Positions 13,201 to 29,048 of a DNA stretch of 64,000 nt are shown here, piece by piece. The notes beneath the pieces were generated by a model that saw nothing but the letters and a program-made list of their open reading frames with translations, ran no database searches and was not told where the DNA came from. Position 1 is the first letter of the stretch. The number at the start of each line of letters is the position of its first letter. Origin of the DNA: Glandiceps talaboti (Eukaryota > Hemichordata > Enteropneusta > Spengelidae); the NCBI RefSeq assembly GCF_964340395.1, contig NC_135560.1, positions 16,863,598 through 16,927,597 on the forward strand, in the 5' to 3' direction. The position numbers and the translations under genes are program-made.

Positions 13201-15610
13201 TTGTGGTATCAATATACATAAATATTATATATAAGTGGATATAAAGAGACATACAATATGTACTATAAATTAAGAACTTGATCCGACAAAACCGAACAAT
13301 TAATAGAATACAACTATACCTCGCCTGATCCTATGCTTATCGAGTGGTGCTTTTCTAAGGACTGGCCGACTGGCTGCCAGACTGACTGACTGCTAAATTT
13401 GTCGGTTTGCTGTTGACTAACCAACTTTGCTGAATCAGTGACTGGCTGACAAACCTACCGGATAACCCACCGACCAACCAACCACCCGTCTAACCAACAA
13501 CTAACCCGCCCAAGTTAGCAATCAACCAACTAGCCAAGGAACAAACCAAACCAAACTGACTGACCTTTCGATAAACCAAACAACTAACCAAGAATCCAAC
13601 CTACCAATCAAGAACCTGACGGAACTACCGATCAACCAATCAAATGACCAATCATCCAAGTATCGATAGAGACTGAGGTTACTAGTATTTGGAACTTCAG
13701 TTTGGTCTCTTTCCTTAGCATCTTGCATCGAACCATACATCCTGTTACTAGGGCAATGTCGTTATGTTAACTGATATATTTAAGTTATTTTATATTAGAT
13801 TATGGTTTCTTAATTTCAAATTCACAGATTCAAAATTCATCCGAGCCCAGACAACTGCACATGGTGTCGCCAAACTTTACCACCAATTCATTGAAGCATG
13901 TAAGTTTTCCTTTGATGGGTTCAGTCAACTAGGCGATCCGGGCTTTGTAAAGGCAACTCCCGTAAGTATTTCAGTATAAATTTTAGAATATCTTTTCTTA
14001 ATGTCTGTTTTGTGGTTAAATAAATAGAGACTGCTATGATTATTAATAACTTACATTCCCATGGAATGATTATGATGTTGAAAAGCAAATATGTGGTAGA
14101 AAATGATCTATCATAAAATGTTGGTAAGATTTATGTTGAACCAGACGACAAAATGTAGCAATGTTGGTAAGATTTTTTGAAGAGCCAGACGTTTTGTTTC
14201 AGTTTCATGATTTTCGTTTATTAGTAAGTTTTTGGATTCCCCTCTTAATTTTACAGATGTTGAATGAACTACTTTCAAAGGGTTACGCTGATGATATTCG
14301 AGCCACAATCCACATTGACAGACCAACGTTTAACAATTCAGAAGAGTACAGTGATGAAGCTTCAGTCGACAGTCCAGGCTCCACTCACATTTCAGTCATC
14401 GCAGAAAATGGTGATGCTGTTTCAATGACTTCTTCAATCAATTCCTAGTATGTATTTGACCATTTCTTTCAACTATATATACCCTTCCTTTTAATTTATC
14501 TCTGTACGTGTGAACATAATCTGCCAACCATTGTTATCATTCATAAAAAACTTCCAAGTTGTTCAGTTACGAGTAAACGATTTGTGTGACGGGTGAACAA
14601 ATAAATATTTGTAAAATATATCAAACATGGAATCAACGAGAAAATGAAATATTCTACTAGAGGCGGTTTCAAATAAAGATTTCCTGGGGTGTTTTATCAA
14701 ACTCGAACTATAGTTGTTGTAGGAAGTGTAGCCATTTAGAATGCGTGCTTTAAAAGAATATCAAAATGGCTCTAGCTCGATATCAGATAGAATATCACAG
14801 GGTCTTCAGACTACAAGAACTGCTACAAGAACATATTAATTGCACAGAAGGGATAACAGGGCTTCAGACTTCATGTTGCACTGAGTCATCACTGTGGTAC
14901 AGACAGCTGTTGGTTGCAATTTAATCAATCGGTTGTTAATATTGTTTTCATTCGTCAGGCTTGATGGAGGCAGTTTTACTTCTCATGTGGAAATTACAAT
15001 ACGGGCTACTCACCTGATTCACTCTAGCGGATGTAGTACTATTCATATAATATATCGGGTCATCCGTTCAATTGAGAGGTTAAATAGTTTCAAGTTATAC
15101 AATAACAGTTTACCACCTCCACGTTTATATGTACGTGGTGTGTTTGTTAATAGTGAGAACACAAGCATCAACATTAACACCACAGTCTCTGTATCCACAT
15201 TGATCAAACGTGTAAGGGACAGACAGTAATTCAAGAATCCAAGTCTTGAAATAAAGTTTGATTTGTGTTTATGATTTGAAATAAATCTAGTCACTCACTC
15301 ACTCACTCACTCACTCACTCACTCACTCACTCACTCACTCACTCACTCACCCTCTCACTCACTCACTCACTCACTCACTCACTCTCTCACTCACCCACTC
15401 ACTCACTCACTGACTCACTCACTCACTCACTCACTCACTCATTCATTCATTCATTCATTCATTCATTCATTCATTTATTCATTCATTCATTCATTCATTC
15501 AGAACACAACATTAAAGGGTATACAGAAATATAAATTGTCTGGGAATGCATGCTGTCCCAGTATAGGAAGGAAAAGAGGCTAGGGGATAGTCCTTCTTCT
15601 CATCATCATC

Positions 15611-15642
<32 letters not shown>

Positions 15643-15651
15643 CATCACCAC

Positions 15652-15692
<41 letters not shown>

Positions 15693-18669
15693 ACAACAAC
15701 AACAACAACAATAAAAAATAACAACAACAACAACAACACCAATCAATGAGATATACACATGCTAGAAACCTAATTAGCAGGGTTTTTTTTGAAACCTCAA
15801 TATCAAATGGCCAGTATGGCCATTATTATAATCATTTTAAGGAAAATCTGATACTTAAAAAAAGCATATATATTTTTCAACAAAAGCTGAGAATATTCTT
15901 TTTTAGAATAAGTTCCTAATAGCATACGAGGAATTAGTGTTAGGTTTACTTATTCTGTGGATGCAACACAATCATTTGCTAAATAGTAACTTATCACATT
16001 TTAAGCTAGTATGTTTCAGTAATCTTATTAAATGGGATGTGTAATGATGTATGACTATTAAATTAGCATACTAATGACTAGTCTACATATTTCACAGAAC
16101 TGCATGGCACAGAACTGCATGGCTGTTAAAAGAAGCCTATGCATGTAAGCTAGCTGTACAATAACAAGCACTCAGTAGACTCTCATATTAGCATCACCTG
16201 GGTCATAGGTCAACTATGTGATTTTGGTTCTAGATGCTTCTGGTAGATTCTAATCATGAATAACTGGTCTTGTGTGTGGGGGGGGGGGTAACGAATTAAA
16301 TTTGTGATTTCGCTTATTATGTTATGTTATGTTGTGTTGTGATGTGTTGTGTTGTGTTGTGTTGTGTTGTGTTGTGTTGTGTTATGTTATGTTATGTTAT
16401 GTTATGTTATTTGTTTATTAACCTGTCCTATGTTGACTTACCTGCAGTTCTCAGTACAATTTAGAAAAAAACCACATCCAGCCCTCTGGCTTATAAGAAA
16501 AAGTAAACAAAATAAAATAAATATATACTTGTCTCATAACATATTTGAATGTAATGTAATGTAACGTAGCGCAATGTTATGTAATGTCATGTTATGTAAT
16601 GTCATGTCATGTGATGTCTGTAATGTCATGTAATGCAATGTCATGTAAATGTAATTAAATGTAATTAAATGTAATGTAATGTAATGTAATCTAATCTAAT
16701 CTAATCTAATCTAATCTAATCTAATCTAATCTAATCTAATCTAATGCAACGCAAACAAAATTGTCTTCTGGCGTTGTTAGCATACTAAGCAGAATATGGG
16801 TTTCCTCGACCCTTTTTAGTTATGTACATCATTATGCCTGATAGCAGGTTTATGTTCTACCAATATAAAGTAATGGTTAAGTGTGCTTCAGTGAAATTAG
16901 TGAACCGTAAAAATTACCCCCCCAAAAAAAAAAAAAAACAAACAAACAAACAAACAAACAAACAAACGTGTAAAGTCGTTCGATAGTTGTAATACCACAA
17001 CTGAACTGTAGAAATTTGATAGAAATCATGTTGACGAGTCGTCTGACTAGTGGAATAGAGACTTGTGAGATTATGGAATGAAAGACAGCTGACAGGACCG
17101 TATTGGACAGCGTGATGTACTATTGCCCTCTCCTGCTAATAATAACCTATTTTCGATCATAGAATGCCACTAGCGGTATTTATGTATTCGTTCTGTATTC
17201 AAACTTCTCATACCAATGTATTTTTAATTTCTTTTTAATTTATTTTTATTTTTACAGTTTTGGTTCACGGTTTGTCTCTACAGGTACGGGCGTTATTCTC
17301 AACAATCAAATGGACTCTTTCACGATACCTCCCGCAGACGATACAACCCTGAAAGAATCACCAAATTACATCGAGGGTGGAAAGAGACCGCGATCTCCAA
17401 TGGCTCCGACGTTAGTCATCGATAACAATGGTAATGTTACCATGGTGATAGGAGGAGCTGGCGGCAATACAGTTATCCCATCTATAGCGATGGTAAGTTA
17501 TTGAGTGTTACCATGGTTACCCACTCGGTCTAACCTCTGCTGGTATCGTAATGTACGCAATTCAGTCTCTTAAAACGAATACTGATGACATCTCATTGAG
17601 ATGATCAGTAACACAAAAATGATTTTTTTTAATACAAAAATAATGAATTTGCCAACCTTATCCTCTCTCAACGATTATTCCAAACAGGAAATGTATTACA
17701 TTCATTTTATTATGATTAATTTGTGGTAAAAGAAAACGCAAAATTCTAGCATCTAAAATAAAATTAAATAATATTGACATTTTAATGCATTCATTCACCA
17801 AATGGTGTCGGTGAGGGCGTATACTCAATCTTGCATGCATGTCTTGCATGTTAGTCTAAAACAGCACGGCAGATGATTGGAATATTAGAACTTTTCTTGT
17901 TCAAAACATAATAATCGTTCTGCAAATATCAATTGTAGACAGAGGCGGCAAGACTGAATGATAACAATGGTTGGCAGATTATGTTCACACGTACAGAGAT
18001 AAATTAAAAGGAAGGGTATATATAGTTGAAAGAAATGGTCAAATACATACTAGGAATTGATTGAAGAAGTCATTGAAACAGCATCACCATTTTCTGCGAT
18101 GACTGAAAAAATTAAATATTTAGTAAAATAGAAATTGGGGAAAAAAAGCTGATCAAAGTGACAAAGATTGTGAAACTTCCCTTGTGTTTTTCCAGGTCGT
18201 TCTTCAATCACTTCTCTCCAACCAAACGCTAGCTGGCGCTGTAAAAGGCAAACGAATGTATGGCCATTCTGAAAGTAACAAAGTTGTTGCTGAAAAGGGA
18301 TTTTCGCAGGTAAATATAATTTAAGAACACACAGTGCGTACACTTTACTCATTGATTATATAAAATCATATGATTATGACGCATGATTGCTCAAGAAGTT
18401 TGCTTCTTGATGTCAAAGACATTTATTTTCAAGTAATATTTACAAGATAATAATCAAAATTTGATAAACCAAATCGAAAATCAGAAATCAGGGTCTAAAT
18501 TTACTTTATTTTTATTTTGCAGAAAATTCTTGATATGCTGAAAGTTATCGGATACAACATAGAAGAATCCGCTGATGTGTTTGCAATTATCGAAGCAATT
18601 TTAGTTCAAGATGGTGTTATCAAAACCGCAAGAGATCCTCGTAAACCTGGCTTACCGGCAGGTTATTAA
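7288..18669 (+). CDS. gamma-glutamyltransferase-family membrane protein, 11 exons, long charged N-terminal tail
   Basis: Exons: 7288-7319, 9220-10128, 10753-10973, 11330-11534, 12114-12295, 12949-13098, 13828-13961, 14257-14447, 17258-17492, 18196-18309, 18523-18669. All junctions keep phase; the total is 2520 nt, 839 aa. GGTs are type II membrane (or secreted) Ntn-hydrolases that cleave themselves before a threonine and remove gamma-glutamyl groups from glutathione. Family landmarks here: CSEIGR..LLEQGGSAVDAAIATALCLG, SGIGGGF, DARETAP (substrate Arg), the nucleophile Thr at about residue 654 in GSTHISV, SSINSYFGS, NNQMDSF, the GGAGG oxyanion-hole glycines and a C-terminal DPRKPGLPAGY. One transmembrane segment lies at about 246-270, preceded by a 245-residue Lys/Glu-rich tail; family members usually have only a few residues there and about 570 aa in all. 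A polypyrimidine-cag just before 7284 suggests an upstream non-coding exon. The first coding exon is the least certain. Some substrate-contact residues differ (see findings). Confidence 0.88.
8075..8306. mobile_element. MITE-like element with TA duplication
   Basis: The arms start CAATCGCCGACATCA at 8075 and the reverse complement ends at 8306; about 31 of the first 36 bases pair. Each end is flanked by TA (8073-8074 and 8307-8308), the target preference of Tc1/mariner-type elements. The interior has no coding frame. It sits in intron 1 of the GGT-family gene. Only one copy is seen in the window, so family status is inferred. Confidence 0.5.
12611..12880. repeat. (TATTG)n pentanucleotide microsatellite, about 270 bp
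   Basis: Near-perfect TATTG array with a degenerate centre (TGTTG, TCGTG, TGCGT, CATTG), ending 68 bases before the acceptor of the GGT-family exon at 12949. The Cys-Ile-Val-Leu-Tyr open frames are artefacts. Confidence 0.97.
14390..14543 (+). repeat. inverted repeat, exon-side arm (154 bp)
   Basis: This arm covers the last 58 coding bases of the GGT-family catalytic exon (from HISVIAENGD to SSINS), its GTATGT donor and 96 bases of intron. Read base by base, its reverse complement appears without mismatch at 17955-18108 in a later intron of the same gene. Confidence 0.9.
15290..15738. repeat. compound microsatellite (CACT)n, (CATT)n, (CAT)n, (CAA)n
   Basis: CACT units to about 15438, CATT units to about 15502, unique sequence, then CAT from about 15598 and CAA to 15738. 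Lies in the intron before the GGT-family exon at 17258. Confidence 0.95.
16316..16744. repeat. pentanucleotide clusters (TTATG/TTGTG)n and (AATGT/AATCT)n
   Basis: Two arrays of related five-base units, 16316-16411 and about 16548-16744, separated by about 135 bases of ordinary sequence; the second drifts from TAATG to CTAAT units. Confidence 0.9.
16925..16968. repeat. poly-A and (CAAA)n tract
   Basis: A run of A followed by CAAA units, intronic; could be a 3' tail of a decayed retroelement but no body is recognisable. Confidence 0.8.
17955..18108 (-). repeat. inverted repeat, intronic arm (antisense copy of the GGT exon end)
   Basis: Exact reverse complement of 14390-14543. On the minus strand it still reads SVIAENGDAVSMTSSINS followed by the exon's donor. 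It lies between exons 17258-17492 and 18196-18309, so it is antisense to the gene and not usable as an exon of it. Confidence 0.9.
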
Positions 18670-18976
18670 ACTGTAAGATACATCGCTTCGTTCGAATTCC
18701 GCCCTCATCGGCATTCTTCGAGGCATTGTCGCGTTTAAAAATGCTGCATTCTCCGTGAGATTGGGAGTGGTAGGTAGGTGAGAGCGCCTCGACACGGCGT
18801 AGATTACGACAGAGAAACAGGTTATGGGCACCAGCTCCCTGAACTCATCGAAAAGTTCACTTACTGTGGTACTGCCATGGATATTCTCATTCTGAAAAGT
18901 GCGTTGACCATACTACACATTGACATACATTGTTTGACTTGGGGGAGGGAATAGTCCAAGAGGGATCGATGAATGG

Positions 18977-18982
18977 AATAAA
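18977..18982 (+). promoter_or_regulatory. candidate polyadenylation signal AATAAA of the GGT-family gene
   Basis: First canonical AATAAA after the stop codon at 18669; a second lies near 19979. Which is used cannot be told from sequence. Confidence 0.3.
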
Positions 18983-19202
18983 GAGTTTTACTATTCCTTT
19001 CCGATCAGTTCTGAATCAAAGGATTGGGTTTTCGAAGAGTCTTTTAATCTAAAATTGCAATGTTCAATGACAAATTTGACGTTTGTTACTTCAAACCTGC
19101 TTTAGGTATCAAATGAGTTTACATTGGTATCCTAGTATTCGAAATGTCTGCTGGAAATGAGTGTCACAAAATATATGCCTTTTCGTTCATACGTGTTATA
19201 CC

Positions 19203-19246
19203 GGTACATACATACGTACGTACACACATACACACACACACATACA

Positions 19247-19280
<34 letters not shown>

Positions 19281-19295
19281 CATACATGCATGCAT

Positions 19296-19334
<39 letters not shown>

Positions 19335-19417
19335 GACATGTCGCGTCTGTCTGTCAGTCTGTGTGTGTGTGTGTGTGTGTTTGTTTGTTTGTTTGTTTGT
19401 TTGTTTGTTTGTTTGTT
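19203..19417. repeat. (CATA)n-(CA)n-(GT)n-(TTTG)n compound microsatellite
   Basis: CATA/CACA units to about 19334, a short unique bridge, then GT and TTTG units. Confidence 0.93.
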
Positions 19418-20329
19418 ACGAAATGCATTAGCCTGTCCAGTTCAGTTCTTATATTGACAATGAACCGATTGATATAAATTTAAAGATAGAATTTTACCCC
19501 GTTCGATTTTAGCCAGCATTATCATTTCAAGTACAAAGAAATTTTACATCTCATGCAGTGTTTATGTAAATTTGAAAAATTGACCACTTTTCAGAGAAAG
19601 GTGTTCGAACGATAGATGGCACTGTCTTGAAAAGTTTGGATGCTATCTCTGTGCTGTGCCAAATTAGAATTTTAAAAGTCGTTGGTCGGTTGCGGTATTT
19701 CAGTGAAACTTGATCATCGACATGTCATTTATTCGTATCTTGATTTTGTTGTCTTAGTAACTGATGTAATTGATGTTTTTATGTTATCTAGCGTGCAAGT
19801 ACAGTATATTCAATCAACCAATCGTATTTGACTACAAATGACAATTTCTACTTTGATTTATATTCCTAGGAGTATATCTACGTGAGTTTGTGTACGTAAC
19901 TTAGTCACAGTATTACAATGGCATGTGTACATTAGTATTCTGTTTTACTTGCAGTGTCACGGTGTTTTGCAAATATGAAATAAAATATAAAGATATAAAT
20001 TCGAAATAATAGCGTGGTCTGTCTACTTTGTTTTTGATACCATGGATGGCCCTCCGTGTTCTCCTGATCATCGACTATACTACTCCAAATTATTGTATAT
20101 CTGTGGACATTTATTATATATTATAAACTAAGTCGTAAATCTGATAGATCACTTTGTAGGTGAATGCAGTGCACAATATCAAATACAATAATGTTTAGTA
20201 ATAACAGTTTAATAAAAGTATACAACTTACAATCCGAAAAATACAGTTACAACCAGTCATCTCTGTTGTTGATTTTTTTAATTAACGTCCTTTCCCTATT
20301 GATCAAATGGGTATAGCGATTAAACCACT

Positions 20330-20451
20330 ATCTATCCATCCATACATCCATCCATCCATCCACCCATGCATGCATGCATGCATGCATGCATGCATACATA
20401 CATACATACATACATACATACATACATACATACATACATACATACATACAT
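20330..20451. repeat. (CATC)n-(CATG)n-(CATA)n microsatellite
   Basis: Three related four-base units follow each other without gaps. Confidence 0.93.
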
Positions 20452-20998
20452 CAAATTACAACTTCGAAACTTACTTTCATCAAATACTTTTCTTTGAAAT
20501 GGTTTCCTAACTCAATGGAGGCTGTCTAAAGTGATTACTTCACAGCTGTCAGTTGTAATGTAATCCAGTTTAGAAATAACAGTATAGTATAGTTGACCAA
20601 TTTTCACGCTAACTTTGTTATCCACATAACGTTGATTGCCGTGTTATAAAAACGAATGTCATTTAATGTAATCTTCAACCACGAAGACTGGAAATTTAAC
20701 ATTGTTTCTTAGTTTAACAAACCCCATTCTGTATGTATACATTATTATATGTATTGAAAAGTTGTCATTTAGTTTATTTTACCAGTGAAATGTTCACCAC
20801 AAGCCAATTTCAAGTGCAACAGATTATTATTCTCCTAGCAGTGATTTGGTTAGAAGTTTGACGATATTATACGATTGACAATAAATGAGTGCGTGGAGAG
20901 TCGACGTAGTGGCATCACTTTGGGTGTTAAATAATAGCAACTTTAATTTTGATTTTAATTGTAAAGTTATGGTTGTTGAGCTACACATACCTTGACAA

Positions 20999-22201
20999 TG
21001 CAGACGATGTAGCTCTTGTTTCGGATTCAATTATAGGACTTCAGCGTCAACTAAATTCATTAAGTAATTACTGCGACCATTGGAAACTAGTTGTCAATTT
21101 ATCAAAGACCAAAGTTGTTACATTCAAAGCAGGTGGGCCTCTCTCCAGGATGGAGAGGTGGACCTACAAGGGTCAACCAGTTGATGTTGTCTCCTATTAT
21201 AAGTACTTGGGTCTATTAATTTCTTGTAGCTTGCAATGGTCTATGGCTACGAAAACGTTGGCTCAACAAGCTAGAAAAGTACTGTTTAGTTTAGTAAGGG
21301 CAACCAAAAAGACAGGAATGTTGTCATACGATACGTTTTTTAAACTGTTTGACACGATGATTTTGCCTATTTTGTCCTACGGGTCAGAAGTTTGGGGGTA
21401 CGAGCAGTTTGATTCACTTGAAAGAATTCATCATCTGGCATGTCGCTCTTTTCTAGGTGTTTTTAGTAATGCTCCAAATGTCGCTGTGTTAGGAGATTGT
21501 GGCAGATATCCCATTTATTTGTATACTGCTAAACGTTGTGTAAAATACTGGGCCAAGTTGTTAAACATGCCCAAGAATAGATACCCCCGCAAATGTTACG
21601 ACATGCTATATAATATTGAAGTCTCTGGTGTCAGGTCAAGGCCAACCTGGGTGAAGCATATACAGAATTTGCTCTCATTAGCCAATCTAAGCGAAGTTTG
21701 GGATTCTCAGCAAGTCCCAAATATAGTTTTCTTAAAACTTTTGTAGACAAGTTCAAAGAGTACTTATTTATCACCTGGCAAAGTGACGTGTGTTCTATTG
21801 ACAAATTATCTACATATTGTAATTTCAAGGTGTCACTTGAACCTGAAAAATATTTGTTCTGTTTAAATATTCCTATTCATTTACAGTCGTTATCACGTTT
21901 TCGTTGTTCCTCACATTATCTTCGTGTAGAAACAGACAGAAAATTTAATATTGAAAGAAGTCAGCGTATATGTTTACTTTGTGATTCCGGCAATGTAGAA
22001 AATGAGTTTCATTTCCTCCTGGTTTGTTCCTTTTTCAATCATTACAGAGATAAGTATATTCCTTATTTCTATTTTAACCCTCCCACTGAACGTAAATTTA
22101 TAGATTTAATGACTTCACCCGATACTGTTATTATTCAAAAGTTAGCTGTATATGTATTCCATGCTATGAAGCTACGTAAGGAAGTGCATGCCGTTGTCTG
22201 A
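20999..22201 (+). pseudogene. LINE ORF2 remnant (reverse transcriptase C-terminal half)
   Basis: The reading frame runs from the ADD motif to about 21735 and then continues one frame over to the stop at 22199-22201. The shift falls in a T/A-rich stretch after VPNIVFLK, which continues as TFVDKFKEYLF. Truncated at the N terminus by the retrotransposition event itself, so it never encoded a full protein at this locus. Confidence 0.88.
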
Positions 22202-22314
22202 GTGTTATGTATATTCTTTCATTTTCTCCTGCCATGTTTGTGGGTAAATTATTTGTACATTGTATTTTGGGCCGATGGCCTTTAACTACACTAATAAAAG
22301 ACCAATCAATCAAT
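20999..22314 (+). mobile_element. 5'-truncated non-LTR retrotransposon (LINE) with target-site duplication
   Basis: The insert is bounded by the 15-bp direct repeat CACATACCTTGACAA (20984-20998 and 22315-22329). It begins inside the reverse transcriptase active-site motif (..ADDVALVSD) and carries the thumb and C-terminal region of ORF2: LSKTKVVTFKAGG, SYYKYLGLLIS, ILSYGSEVWG, then a zinc-knuckle-like C-x2-C...H-x4-C (CLLCDSGNVENEFHFLLVC). A frameshift near 21735 divides the ORF. The 3' end has AATAAAAG and a short CAAT tail. It is dead: no endonuclease and only part of the RT. The clade is probably CR1/L2/Jockey-like, but I cannot fix it. Confidence 0.9.
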
Positions 22315-22329
22315 CACATACCTTGACAA

Positions 22330-23127
22330 GATTACGTAAATAGACTAGTCGCGTTGAACGTTACAGCATATATACTATCTTACAAAAATAAATACTGAAA
22401 AGTATATACTGAAAGTATATGTGCACGAACACTAAGGGAACGAACAGAATTTACGGTAGTGGGGCCGGGCTGTGAAGAAAATATGTTGTCAAAATGTTTT
22501 TCGCAGCCCCCCTCCCCTCTTACCCCCATTCGCGCTCTCAAAAAAGTTCATATCCGAATTTTCAAGGTCACCCTTCAGCACCCAAATGTTTTCAATTTCC
22601 CTCAATTTCTCCTCAGCCCCCCACCACACTGTAAATACTACTCGTTCCCTAGTTCATACATCATTATCCAACCTTTAGTACACAAGTGATCCACCTGATC
22701 ACCCCAGTGTCTTAGTACGAGAAAAAGTAATACTTTTGACGTCCTAGTGTCCAAAGTGAAATTGTCACTACATGTCAAAGAAGGAACTTGCACAGCCTTA
22801 ACCTGTGGTTGAAAGATGACGTCAGAACTAGCTTTTCATGCACTAGATACGTTGTCTTTGAAGCGCATGACATACATACATCATTAGTTGTAATAGCAGA
22901 CCAAGCTCTGGATCTATACACACGCATTATGTGTTCTTCTTTACATGTGTGCGATTTTCCTTCCTTCTCGTACGGTTGTAGATTGCCATTGGAACATCTA
23001 GTCACAACTTGACAAGTATAGCAAGAATGTGCTAATGCAAATTCCACGTTTCTGCAATGTTTCCACATATCAGCTGATACTTCAAGTTGGGAATTTCAAG
23101 CTGGAAGAAATATATTGGTACAATATG
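22330..23127. other. intergenic, no gene seen
   Basis: Between the LINE and the Ly6-like stop codon. It probably includes the 3' UTR of the Ly6-like gene on the minus strand. Open frames here have no recognisable content. Confidence 0.55.
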
Positions 23128-28678
<5,551 letters not shown>

Positions 28679-28827
28679 TATAATTATCTAGTGAAATTGT
28701 TAAATCAAAAAAGGGAAGGACTGAATTGTTAAGTAACGAAATAATTTTACTTGTCCTGATAATAAAAAGGAAGCTTATTACATGTTGATGTAGAAACGTT
28801 AACACCAACAGCATTTTGTAGGACTAG

Positions 28828-28830
28828 ATC

Positions 28831-28887
<57 letters not shown>

Positions 28888-28890
28888 GGC

Positions 28891-28928
<38 letters not shown>

Positions 28929-29007
28929 CTTGAATAGAGACTGACTGCCTGCCTGCAGGCCTGACTGACTGACTATCTGACTGACTGACTGACTGACTGA
29001 CTGACTG

Positions 29008-29039
<32 letters not shown>

Positions 29040-29048
29040 ACGGACGGA
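28828..29048. repeat. (CAGA)n and (CTGA)n microsatellites
   Basis: CAGA units to about 28926, about 45 bases of unique DNA, then CTGA units passing into CGGA. Lies 150 bases upstream of the Ly6-like start codon, so it could fall in its promoter or 5' UTR. Confidence 0.95.

Larger units (their letters stand above)
18670..20983. other. 3' UTR and intergenic sequence, no gene seen
   Basis: Downstream of the GGT-family stop I find only candidate polyadenylation signals and microsatellites. Open frames at 19.1-19.5 kb and 20.3-20.5 kb are repeat artefacts. Confidence 0.6.
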
